A DNA stretch of 64,000 nt from Enterobacter asburiae (GTDB lineage: Bacteria; Pseudomonadota; Gammaproteobacteria; Enterobacterales; Enterobacteriaceae), in contig NZ_AP019632.1 of NCBI RefSeq assembly GCF_007035645.1, forward strand, positions 2,232,001 through 2,296,000, read 5' to 3'. Both the position numbers and the translations under genes were made by a program. Under the pieces are notes generated by a model that was given only the letters and a program-made list of their open reading frames with translations, had not been told where the DNA came from and did no database searches. This document shows positions 18,962 through 26,441 of the stretch, in pieces (within the stretch, counting starts at the first letter, position 1; each line of letters starts with the position of its first letter).

Positions 18962-18994
18962 CACAGCGCTGCACTTTTATAATGCAGCGCTGTG
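18962..18994. promoter_or_regulatory. 12-bp inverted repeat: NtrC-like enhancer site and end of metE-like gene
   Basis: CACAGCGCTGCA and TGCAGCGCTGTG form a perfect 12-bp stem around CTTTTATAA. The centre (18970-18986), read on the minus strand as TGCATTATAAAAGTGCA, agrees with the NtrC consensus TGCACY-N5-GGTGCA at 10 of 12 defined positions. Its centre lies about 106 bases upstream of the predicted sigma-54 start of urtA, the usual enhancer distance. It also begins 10 bases after the stop codon of the metE-like gene and may shape that 3' end, though no T-run follows. Confidence 0.6.
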
Positions 18995-19003
18995 GATGAG
19001 GCT

Positions 19004-20107
19004 TTACCAGACTTCGCTGGCGATCTGCGTAACCAGACGGACTTTGTCCCACTGCTGGGATTCGCTCAGGCTGTTGCCCTCTTCGGTAGAGGCAAAGCCG
19101 CACTGCGGGCTGAGGCAAATTTGCTCTTTTGCCACGTATTTCGCCGCCTCTTCCAGACGAGCTTTAATCCCCTCCGGGTTCTCCAGCTCGCCGTTTTTCG
19201 TGGTGATCAGGCCCAGCACCACCTGCTGCTTGCCCGGGCGAACGAAGCGCAATGGCGCGAAATCCCCGCTGCGGTCGTTGTCGTATTCCAGGAAGAACGC
19301 GTCAACGTTGACCGTCCCGAACAGCACTTCCGCCACCGGCTCATAGCCGCCTTCGGAAATCCAGGTTGAACGGAAGTTACCGCGGCAGACGTGCAGCCCG
19401 ATGGTCAGATCGTCCGGCTTGCCTTCCAGAGCCTTGTTCAGAACGCGGGCATAGATGCGTGCCAGCTCATCGGCATCGTCACCGCGCTCGCGGATCTGAC
19501 GGCGCTGATCGTCCGAACAGAGATAGGCCCAGACGGTATCGTCCAGCTGCAGGTAACGGCAGCCCGCGTCGTAAAATGCGCGGATGGCGTCGCGCCAGGT
19601 GGTCGCCAGATCGTCGAAATAGTCATTCAGATCCGGGTAGACCGTCGCATCGATGTCTTTACGGCCGCCGCGGAAATGGAGCACGCTCGGGCTGGGAATG
19701 GTCATCTTCGGCTGAGCATTGCCGCTGATGCTTTTCAGGTAACGGAAATCTTCGAGCATCGGGTGGTCGCCAAAGCCCAGCTTGCCGGTGACGCGCACGC
19801 CGTGGGCTTTGGTTTGTACCCCGTTGAACTGAATGCCCTGCTGCGAATCGTAACGCTCAACGCCCTGCAGACCGTCAAAGAAGTCGAAGTGCCACCAGGC
19901 ACGGCGAAATTCACCGTCGGTGACCACATGCAGGCCGCACGCACACTGCTGCTCAACGACGTGGCGAATGGCATCATCCTCTACCGCGCGAAGCTGTCCG
20001 GCGTCAATTTCGCCGCTGGCGAACTTCAGGCGAGCCTCTTTGATGGCATCCGGGCGTAAAAAACTGCCGACTACATCGGCGCGGTACGGGGCGTGCTGTC
20101 GTTGCAT
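19004..20107 (-). CDS. Cobalamin-independent methionine synthase C-terminal-domain-like protein (YxjG/YxjH type)
   Basis: TIM-barrel protein of 367 residues corresponding to the catalytic C-terminal half of MetE. Zinc-site features are visible: IGLHVCRGN (His-x-Cys), a Glu in FLEYDND, and LSPQCGFAST (the distal Cys). MetE's N-terminal half is absent, as in YxjG/YxjH and core MetE enzymes, which methylate homocysteine with other methyl donors. GAGGAG precedes the ATG. Tandem MetJ boxes 60-85 bases upstream show that the gene belongs to the methionine regulon, supporting a role in methionine synthesis or S-methyl salvage. Confidence 0.87.
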   Translation of the reverse strand: MQRQHAPYRADVVGSFLRPDAIKEARLKFASGEIDAGQLRAVEDDAIRHVVEQQCACGLHVVTDGEFRRAWWHFDFFDGLQGVERYDSQQGIQFNGVQTKAHGVRVTGKLGFGDHPMLEDFRYLKSISGNAQPKMTIPSPSVLHFRGGRKDIDATVYPDLNDYFDDLATTWRDAIRAFYDAGCRYLQLDDTVWAYLCSDDQRRQIRERGDDADELARIYARVLNKALEGKPDDLTIGLHVCRGNFRSTWISEGGYEPVAEVLFGTVNVDAFFLEYDNDRSGDFAPLRFVRPGKQQVVLGLITTKNGELENPEGIKARLEEAAKYVAKEQICLSPQCGFASTEEGNSLSESQQWDKVRLVTQIASEVW

Positions 20108-20169
20108 GGAAATCTCCTCAGTCTGCCGGCGATAATTGCCAGCAGTGATAATTCATCATTTGAAGCTTT

Positions 20170-20193
20170 AGACTTCTGGATGTCTAAATGTCC
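20170..20193. promoter_or_regulatory. Three tandem MetJ boxes
   Basis: AGACTTCT, GGATGTCT and AAATGTCC are contiguous 8-bp repeats of the MetJ consensus AGACGTCT (7, 6 and 4 matches). MetJ binds at least two adjacent boxes with S-adenosylmethionine as corepressor. Position fits control of the metE-like gene starting at 20107. Confidence 0.78.
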
Positions 20194-20263
20194 AAAAAAG
20201 ATGTCATACCTGTCCTGCTCCGGCAAACGAGAAAATTTCACGGGTGTTGAAAAAAATTCATCT

Positions 20264-20677
20264 TCACAGCGCGACGGCGGTTTCGCTGCTGGCAAAGGCG
20301 AACTTTTCATCCTCCCAGCCGGTGATCCCCCCGAGCATGATTTTGACCGGCAGCCCGAGGCGCGCCAGCTTCAGCGCGGCTCTGTCCGCGCCGTTACAGT
20401 GCGGCCCTGCGCAGTAAACGACGAACAGCGTGCCTTCAGGCCATTGGGCCATGCGCTCGGCGGTCATCTGGCTCCGCGGCAGGTGCAGTGCGCCGGGCAC
20501 GTGACGGCGGGCAAACTGCTCCGGGCTGCCCACCACGTGCAGCAACACAAAGTCCTGCTCATTATTGGCGATGGCGTGATGCACATCCGCGCAGTCGGTT
20601 TCAACACTCAGGCGGCGCAGAAAATGGGTAACGGCTTCCTGCGGCTCGGCAGCCGGAAATTCAGTAACATAGCTCAT
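20264..20677 (-). CDS. Rhodanese-like sulfurtransferase
   Basis: Single rhodanese domain of 137 residues. Seen: the CH2A-like HVVGSPEQFARRHVPGALHLPRSQM and the active-site loop VVYCAGPHCNGADRAALKLARLG with the persulfide-carrying Cys, plus a second Cys three residues on, which is unusual for the loop. The gene is divergent from the FtrA-type regulator 61 bases away, a pairing that suggests direct control. AGGAAGGATC precedes the ATG. The physiological sulfur acceptor is unknown. Confidence 0.88.
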   Translation of the reverse strand: MSYVTEFPAAEPQEAVTHFLRRLSVETDCADVHHAIANNEQDFVLLHVVGSPEQFARRHVPGALHLPRSQMTAERMAQWPEGTLFVVYCAGPHCNGADRAALKLARLGLPVKIMLGGITGWEDEKFAFASSETAVAL

Positions 20678-20738
20678 GATCCTTCCTCATCTTTGGCGTT
20701 TGTGTTAACACTACTCTATCCACAAATTCAGCCCGTGA

Positions 20739-21758
20739 ATGCGTTCGCTTATGCCAGAAAACAGCAAAAAGATGACAAACTTAAGACAAATTGCCCGCCC
20801 GCAGGTAGTCGTGCTGGCGTATGACGGTCTGTGTACCTTTGAGTTTGGCGTAGCGGTGGAGATCTTCGGCCTGCCGCGTCCCGAGCTTGGCGATGAATGG
20901 TATCGTTTTGCGGTGGCGAGCGTGGACAGCGGTGAACTTCGGGCAACTGGCGGGATCCGCATCGTTGCCGATGGTGATTTAAGCCTGCTTGCGTCTGCGG
21001 ACCTGATTGTGGTTCCCGGCTGGCGGGGGCTGGATTCACCGGTTCCGGACGCGCTCTGCGAGGCACTACGCCAGGCCAGCGCGCGAGGATGCCGGCTGCT
21101 CTCCATCTGTTCGGGGGTGTTTGTGCTGGCCGCTACGGGGCTGCTGAACGGCCGCAAAGCCACAACCCACTGGCGCTACATTGACGCGCTTAAAGCCCGC
21201 TACCCTGACATCGACGTGGTTGAGGATGTGCTCTACCAGGACGAAGGCGATATTCTGACGTCCGCCGGCAGCGCGGCGGGAATCGATCTCTGTCTGCACG
21301 TTGTGCGGCGGGATTATGGCATGGAAACCGCCAACAGCGTGGCGCGTCGGCTGGTCATTCCCCCTCACCGGGATGGTTCACAGCCACAACAGCTGAGCCG
21401 CCCGGTAGCCCAGCTGCGGGAAAGCCAGCGTCTCGGCCAGCTGTTTGACTTTCTGCACACGCATCTTATCGAGGCGCACAGCGTCGACTCCCTGGCGCGT
21501 CGGGTCGGAATGAGCCAGCGCACCTTCCTTCGTCGCTTCGAGGCGGCAACGGGGACGACGCCCGCACGCTGGTTAATCAATGAACGCCTGCTCAGGGCAA
21601 AAGATTATCTGGAAAGCAGTCGGTTAAGCATCGACAGCATCGCTGAACAGACCGGGTTTGGTCAGGCATCAACACTGCGTCATCATTTTCGCCAGCAGTT
21701 CGCGCTTTCCCCGGCTCAGTATCGCAAACAATTTTCACGTCCGGGTACTGCCCGCTAA
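20739..21758 (+). CDS. ftrA: FtrA-type AraC regulator with DJ-1/PfpI domain
   Basis: Transcription factor of up to 339 residues. The N-terminal ~190 residues are a DJ-1/PfpI (GATase1-like) domain with the nucleophile-elbow segment LLSICSGVFVLAATGLLNGRKATTHW; the C-terminal ~100 residues carry two AraC helix-turn-helix units (SVDSLARRVGMSQRTFLRRFEAATG and SIDSIAEQTGFGQASTLRHHF). In-frame ATGs at 20739, 20751 and 20772 all lack a clear ribosome site; 20772 fits homologues best, the longest frame is given. It probably regulates the divergent rhodanese gene. The ligand is unknown. Confidence 0.88.
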   Translation: MRSLMPENSKKMTNLRQIARPQVVVLAYDGLCTFEFGVAVEIFGLPRPELGDEWYRFAVASVDSGELRATGGIRIVADGDLSLLASADLIVVPGWRGLDSPVPDALCEALRQASARGCRLLSICSGVFVLAATGLLNGRKATTHWRYIDALKARYPDIDVVEDVLYQDEGDILTSAGSAAGIDLCLHVVRRDYGMETANSVARRLVIPPHRDGSQPQQLSRPVAQLRESQRLGQLFDFLHTHLIEAHSVDSLARRVGMSQRTFLRRFEAATGTTPARWLINERLLRAKDYLESSRLSIDSIAEQTGFGQASTLRHHFRQQFALSPAQYRKQFSRPGTAR

Positions 21759-21796
21759 CGGTTGAGGGTTCCCCACAAAATAATGCCTGCACGGAC

Positions 21797-22133
21797 GCCC
21801 CCCTCTCCCTTGAGGGAGAGGGCTGGGGTGAGGGGGAACATACGGCTCTGGTGGTCATTCCGTTCACTTTATGTTCCTTGCTATTCTTTAACGACATAAC
21901 CTGTGAACGTGCCAGGGTGGCTCAATCGCCACCACCCTGGCGACCCGGGCTCCCGGCGGTAAATCGCCGCTTCGCGGTGCCCTCAGCTTATTCCTTCAGG
22001 CTATCGGGTCGGGCATGAGCCTGCATCCCTGCAGGCCACGCCCTCTCGGCGCATCCCTGCGCCTCGCCCCGGCCTTATGGAAACGCTTCGGCGATTTACA
22101 GCCGGACCAGGGCATCGCTGTAAGTCTGTCATT
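21797..22133 (-). repeat. Dispersed structured repeat, copy A (shorter form)
   Basis: This 478-base gene-free stretch holds a long repeat that recurs inverted at 55654-56055. Read on the minus strand: an 11-bp stem (CGGCGATTTAC pairing with GTAAATCGCCG) encloses hairpins with arms GGCGCA/TGCGCC (22048-22063) and GCCTGCA/TGCAGGC (22019-22036), each with loop GGGA. A 10-bp hairpin follows (GCCAGGGTGG with CCACCCTGGC, 21910-21941), then a conserved linker and a terminal hairpin CCCTCTCCC/GGGAGAGGG (21801-21822). Relative to copy B an internal segment of roughly 90 bases is missing. It contains no plausible ORF. See findings. Confidence 0.85.
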
Positions 22134-22236
22134 ATTCTGAAGACAGTCTTATTGCTTCAGAATACACGTTTACAAAGGGGCCCCTCTCCGCTAAGAGGAA
22201 GATTCATTTTTTAATTTTCGTAATACGGAGCACCTG

Positions 22237-22773
22237 ATGGTCACCACACACGTTTTTATCGCGGTTAGTCTTGATGGCTACATCGCCCGACAGAATGACG
22301 ATATCGACTGGCTGCTGCAGCGCGACGATCCCACAGAAGATCATGGCTATGAGGCGTTCATCGCGGACAAAGAGTGGATCGTGATGGGCCGGGGTAGCTA
22401 TGAGAAGGTACTGACCTTTGACGCATGGCCTTATGAACGGCCCGTGCTGGTACTCTCCCGACAGCTGGGCGGTACGACCGTGCCGGAGGCGCTGAAGGGA
22501 AAAGTGCAGTTTTCATCCCGGACGCCAAAGGAGGTGCTGGACGATCTCGCTGCGCAGAACGTTCATCGGGTCTATCTCGATGGCGGACAGGTGATCCAGT
22601 CATTCCTGCGCGAAGGGCTGGTGGCCGATATGGTGATCACGACCGTTCCTGTCCTGCTCGGAGCGGGAAAACCGCTTTTCGGAACCCTTCCTCAGGATAT
22701 CGATTTAATTCTGGTATCCAGCCGCAGTTTCCCTTCGGGTCTGGTGCAGTCACATTATCGACTGAGGCCATAA
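22237..22773 (+). CDS. Dihydrofolate reductase-family protein (RibD C-terminal domain)
   Basis: Small NADPH-binding reductase-like protein of 178 residues of the RibD_C/DHFR superfamily (YwjB/YyaP type). Seen: N-terminal VFIAVSLDGYIARQNDDIDWL, WIVMGRGSYEKVLTF, VYLDGGQVIQSFLREGLVADMVITTVPVLLGAGKPLFG. Not the trimethoprim-target FolA. GGAG lies 6 bases before the ATG. The natural substrate is unknown. The gene stands alone between repeat copy A and a convergent small gene. Confidence 0.87.
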   Translation: MVTTHVFIAVSLDGYIARQNDDIDWLLQRDDPTEDHGYEAFIADKEWIVMGRGSYEKVLTFDAWPYERPVLVLSRQLGGTTVPEALKGKVQFSSRTPKEVLDDLAAQNVHRVYLDGGQVIQSFLREGLVADMVITTVPVLLGAGKPLFGTLPQDIDLILVSSRSFPSGLVQSHYRLRP

Positions 22774-22794
22774 CCCTATCGCGACGGCCTGCGC

Positions 22795-22820
22795 AAAAAA
22801 AAACCGCCAATAACTGGCGG
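22795..22820 (-). terminator. Rho-independent terminator for the gene at 22938-23300
   Basis: On the minus strand CCGCCA GTTAT TGGCGG is followed by a run of nine T. It ends the transcript of the 120-residue protein gene, leaving an unusually long (about 115 bases) 3' untranslated stretch. Confidence 0.8.
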
Positions 22821-22937
22821 TAAATGCTTGCATGGATAGATTTGTGTTTTGGTCTCTACGTCCCGACACTCCGTGGCCGGGCTGCGGATCCCTTACAACC
22901 TAACACCTGTTGTCTTAACGAACGCTAAACAACCTTA

Positions 22938-23300
22938 TTAACCTGCATGGGTATTGATCTGCAAATAACGCATAAGCCCCTGCTCAGCGCTCTGTTTTGC
23001 GTCGTCATTAAGGGCTTCAAGATAAAAGGAGCGAGCGACACCATAAGGTGCTTTTTCAGAGGGATACACCGCAAACTGGAATGTTTTTCCTCTTGCCTGA
23101 TGAGTACAATCTAATTCCCAGCGCCGATCGTTTATTTTTTTGCTTGAGCAGGCAACGCCACCATAATCGCTGGTTAAATAGGAACCCACGCGAATTTCCG
23201 CAGAACGAATATATTCTGGTTCATCATTAGCTGCATAACGAATCCCTGCAGCGGCCACAACAGCAACCGCCAGAAGCGCAAGCGCTATTATTTTTTTCAT
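22938..23300 (-). CDS. Hypothetical exported or membrane-anchored protein
   Basis: Not recognised. 120 residues: a basic, hydrophobic N-terminus (KKIIALALLAVAVVAAAGIRYA) acts as signal peptide or anchor, followed by a soluble domain of about 95 residues with two cysteines (GGVACSSKK and LDCTHQA) that could form a periplasmic disulfide. No lipobox cysteine is present. Isolated gene with its own terminator. Confidence 0.7.
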   Translation of the reverse strand: MKKIIALALLAVAVVAAAGIRYAANDEPEYIRSAEIRVGSYLTSDYGGVACSSKKINDRRWELDCTHQARGKTFQFAVYPSEKAPYGVARSFYLEALNDDAKQSAEQGLMRYLQINTHAG

Positions 23301-23545
23301 TTAGAAATGACCTGTTCCTTAGCCAGAGACTTACTATTATATAAGGTTTATCCTTAATGCAAATATCTAATTGAGGTCCAGAAATGGTACTTTACAAAGC
23401 GTCATGGTTTTTTTAGGAAATATCTTAACCGTAATTCCGAACCCACATTATTTGACATTTCCTTTTCGCTAATTTTAATTTTTGAATAATAACCCTAAAA
23501 AATAATCGACATGATTATCCCGCATTCTTTTTCAGCGGTGAATCC

Positions 23546-23776
23546 ATGATTAAAAAAGGGTTATCTTTCGTCATGCTTATCTGTGCGCTGTTTTCCGGCC
23601 AGCTTATGGCCGGGCACAAAGGACACGAGTATTTGTGGGTCAAGAATGTGGCGCATCAGCTTCGTCATGAAGCCGACAGCGATGAGTTGCGAAGCGCTGC
23701 GGAAGAGTCGGCGGAGGGTTTGCGCGAGCATCACCTGTGGCAGAAGTCGCGCAAACCGGACACGCACGTTCGGTAA
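23546..23776 (+). CDS. yncJ: DUF2554 family protein YncJ
   Basis: Small exported protein of 76 residues, matching E. coli YncJ through most of its length (LMAGHKGHEYLWVKNVAHQLRHEADSDELR, AEESAEGLREH). Signal peptide about residues 1-22. Function unknown. It is convergent with rlhA, whose stop codon lies directly after its own, as in E. coli. The 245-base upstream region is AT-rich and shows no site I can name. Confidence 0.9.
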   Translation: MIKKGLSFVMLICALFSGQLMAGHKGHEYLWVKNVAHQLRHEADSDELRSAAEESAEGLREHHLWQKSRKPDTHVR

Positions 23777-25741
23777 TTAGCTGCCCTTGCGTTTCGGCAG
23801 CGTTTTCATCAGATCGTCCGGACTGACGGACGCCACGATACTGCCGGGCTGCGGCATTTTGAAGATGTGGTTTTTCATCTTACCAATCACATGCATTTCA
23901 CAAGGACGGCAGTCGAACTTGAGGGTCAGAACCTCATCGCCGTTTACCAGCTGCATGGGGGTGGCCTTCCAGCTCTTAATGTTCCCTTTCGCCTGCTTAG
24001 GACACAGGTTAAACGCAAAGCGCAGGCAGTGCTTGGTGATCATCACCGGCACATCGCCCTTCTCTTCATGCGCTTCATAGGCTGCGTCGATCAGCTGCAC
24101 GCCGTGGCGATGATAGAATTCACGCGCTTTATGGTTGTAGACGTTGGCGAGGAAGGATAAATGGGTGTCCGGGTAGACTGGCGCAGGTACGGTTTCCGCT
24201 TTACGGCTTCCGCGCGGATACTGCGCCAGGCGCGCGGCATCCAGCATCTCTGCCGTTTCGCGGCGGAACTGGTTAAGCAGGCTGTTCGGCACGAACAGCG
24301 CGTCCGGCAGAGCCACGTCGATCGCGCGCGCGTAGTAGATCGTCTGGCCCAGCTTCGCCACGCCATCCTTCAGGCTGTTAAGCGCTTTTTCGGCATTGTT
24401 TGCCACCTCGAAATGACCATCGAGCGTATGCGTCACGCTGATGCCGTCTTCGCAGGTCATGGTCAGAATCAGCTGCTCTTCCCAGCCGCCCAGCTCAATA
24501 TCCACGGCGATACGGCGTTCGCTGGAGGTTTTCAGCAGCGCCTGCTGCCAGTTATGATCGAGATTACGGTTAAGCGCCGCGTTCGGCCGCGCCTTGTAGA
24601 GATCGGCGGGCATTTCATTCGGCCAGACGCGGTAGCGGTTCTCGCCGGTTTTCTCGACCGTATTGGCACGGAAGCCTACGACCTCACGCTTAATCATCAC
24701 GTTAAGGCCATCTCCGTTCGCCAGCGGTTCCGTCACTTCAACATCAAGGTGATCCTTCGCCACTTTCAGCACTTCGCCCACCGGTAAACCGATAAACTTC
24801 GGTGAGTCAAACGCGCCGATATCCCCTTTACGGGCATTCACAAAATAGTCCGTGCTGCCGCGGTGGAACGTTTTGTCCGTCGACGGAATAAAGAAATGTT
24901 CGGTGCGCCCGGCCGACGCGCGCGCCAGGTCGCCGCGATCTTCGATGATGGCGTCCAGCATCTGGCGATAGTGCGCGGTGATGTTCTTCACGTAGCTCAT
25001 ATCTTTGTAGCGCCCTTCAATCTTGAAGGAACGCACGCCCGCGTCGATCAGCGCGCCCAGGTTGGCCGTCTGATCGTTATCCTTCATGGAGAGCAGGTGT
25101 TTTTCGAACGCCACGACGCGGCCCCGATCGTCTTTCAGGGTATATGGCAGGCGGCAGGCCTGAGAACAGTCGCCGCGGTTGGCGCTGCGGCCCGTCTGCG
25201 CGTGGGAAATATTGCACTGACCGGAGTAAGCCACGCACAGCGCGCCGTGGATAAAGAATTCGATCGTCGCGTCTGTCGCCTGGTGAATATCGCGGATCTG
25301 ATTCAGGTTCAGCTCGCGCGCCAGAACGATCTGCGAAAAGCCGACGTCGGAGAGAAACTTCGCCTTCTCGACCGTGCGGATATCGCACTGGGTACTGGCA
25401 TGCAGTTCAATGGGCGGAATATCCAGCTCAAGCACGCCCATATCCTGGACGATCAGGGCATCAATGCCGGCCTGGTAGAGATCGGTAATCAGACGTTGCG
25501 CAGGCTCCAGCTCATCATCATGAAGAATGGTGTTCAGGGTCACGAACACTTTCGCCCCGAAGCGGTGGGCGAACGGCACCAGTTCAGCAATATCGCTCAG
25601 GCTGTTGCTGGCGTTATGGCGGGCACCGAAGCCCGGGCCGCCAATGTAGACGGCATCAGCGCCGTGAAGGATCGCTTCACGGGCAATGGCGGCGTCGCGG
25701 GCCGGGCTTAAAAGTTCAAGATGATGGGATTGCAGGCGCAT
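23777..25741 (-). CDS. rlhA: 23S rRNA C2501 hydroxylase RlhA (U32 family)
   Basis: Peptidase-U32-family protein of 654 residues (E. coli YdcP/RlhA), required to convert C2501 of 23S rRNA to 5-hydroxycytidine, probably using prephenate as in E. coli. The N-terminal TIM-like half has ELLSPARDAAIAREAILHGADAVYIGGPGFGARHNA and EFFIHGALCVAYSGQCNISHAQTGRSANRGDCSQACR, whose cysteines fit an iron-sulfur cluster with further Cys in the C-terminal CLRFAFNLCPKQ and CRPCEMHV. Full length, no disruption. Confidence 0.95.
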   Translation of the reverse strand: MRLQSHHLELLSPARDAAIAREAILHGADAVYIGGPGFGARHNASNSLSDIAELVPFAHRFGAKVFVTLNTILHDDELEPAQRLITDLYQAGIDALIVQDMGVLELDIPPIELHASTQCDIRTVEKAKFLSDVGFSQIVLARELNLNQIRDIHQATDATIEFFIHGALCVAYSGQCNISHAQTGRSANRGDCSQACRLPYTLKDDRGRVVAFEKHLLSMKDNDQTANLGALIDAGVRSFKIEGRYKDMSYVKNITAHYRQMLDAIIEDRGDLARASAGRTEHFFIPSTDKTFHRGSTDYFVNARKGDIGAFDSPKFIGLPVGEVLKVAKDHLDVEVTEPLANGDGLNVMIKREVVGFRANTVEKTGENRYRVWPNEMPADLYKARPNAALNRNLDHNWQQALLKTSSERRIAVDIELGGWEEQLILTMTCEDGISVTHTLDGHFEVANNAEKALNSLKDGVAKLGQTIYYARAIDVALPDALFVPNSLLNQFRRETAEMLDAARLAQYPRGSRKAETVPAPVYPDTHLSFLANVYNHKAREFYHRHGVQLIDAAYEAHEEKGDVPVMITKHCLRFAFNLCPKQAKGNIKSWKATPMQLVNGDEVLTLKFDCRPCEMHVIGKMKNHIFKMPQPGSIVASVSPDDLMKTLPKRKGS

Positions 25742-25821
25742 ACTTCGTCGTTATCCGTTATGGTCAAAATGGCGGCTATTGTAGTCAGAAGTATGCGTCA
25801 GCGAAACAGTTTTGCGTAGCG

Positions 25822-26349
25822 TCAGCGGGGATAATGAATCAGAGAGTGAAAATGCACCGTCCGGTCGCTGCTGTTGCGGTAGGCGTGCGGTTTATCGCCG
25901 GCGAAACGGACGCCCGAATCGGCAGAAATCGTCTGCCACGTGCCCTCAATCTTCATATCCAGCTCGCCGCTGACCACCACCACATGTTCAATCACCCCGG
26001 CCTCATGCGGCGTGGATTCACTCAGCGCGCCGGGTGCCAGCGTGATGGAGAAATAATCAAACCCGAGCGTCTCGTCCCACGGAAAAAGCGGTTTGACCAC
26101 CATCGCCTGCTGCTGCGGGTCAAACACCGCATGCCGGTCCGCCTCTGCCGTGATGAACGCGGAAAACGGCACGTTCAGCCCGGTGGCAATTTTCCACAGC
26201 GTCGACACCGTCGGGCTGGATTCATTGCGCTCGATTTGCCCCAGCATCGCTTTTGACACGCCGGTCTCGTCCGCGAGCTTCGATAAACTCCAGCCGCGCG
26301 CCTGGCGCAGCGTTTTCAGCGTTGTTGCAAGGTGTAGTGTGATGTCCAT
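25822..26349 (-). CDS. sutR: XRE-cupin regulator SutR (YdcN)
   Basis: Regulator of 175 residues: N-terminal Xre helix-turn-helix (LKTLRQARGWSLSKLADETGVSKAMLGQIERNESSPTVSTLWKIA) and C-terminal cupin (EAGVIEHVVVVSGELDM, RFAGDKPHAYRNSSDRTVHFHSLIHYP). E. coli SutR influences sulfur-utilisation genes. It is divergent from ydcO, and two identical-spacing palindromes lie between them. The cupin ligand is unknown. Confidence 0.93.
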   Translation of the reverse strand: MDITLHLATTLKTLRQARGWSLSKLADETGVSKAMLGQIERNESSPTVSTLWKIATGLNVPFSAFITAEADRHAVFDPQQQAMVVKPLFPWDETLGFDYFSITLAPGALSESTPHEAGVIEHVVVVSGELDMKIEGTWQTISADSGVRFAGDKPHAYRNSSDRTVHFHSLIHYPR

Positions 26350-26384
26350 AGTCCCTCCTGATGGCGATCAGCATACCACTTGTA

Positions 26385-26426
26385 CGCTATAGCGCACAGT
26401 GTTACCTTATATCGGACGTTATAACG
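26385..26426. promoter_or_regulatory. Paired palindromic operators between sutR and ydcO
   Basis: CGCTATAGCG (26385-26394) and CGTTATAACG (26417-26426) are both perfect 10-bp palindromes, each followed by CACA, with centres exactly 32 bases apart (three helical turns). They are the obvious SutR sites controlling both genes. Confidence 0.72.
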
Positions 26427-26441
26427 CACAACGGAGTTTTC

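Noticed and set aside
18957..18974. Plus-strand TGGCAC...TGCA as a second sigma-54 promoter
   Set aside because: The GG-to-GC spacing is one base short and no gene lies downstream on that strand; it overlaps the palindrome assigned to the urt enhancer.
21797..22133. Repeat copy A as an insertion sequence or decayed transposase gene
   Set aside because: No coding potential, no terminal inverted repeat plus target duplication that I can see; structure is hairpin-based.
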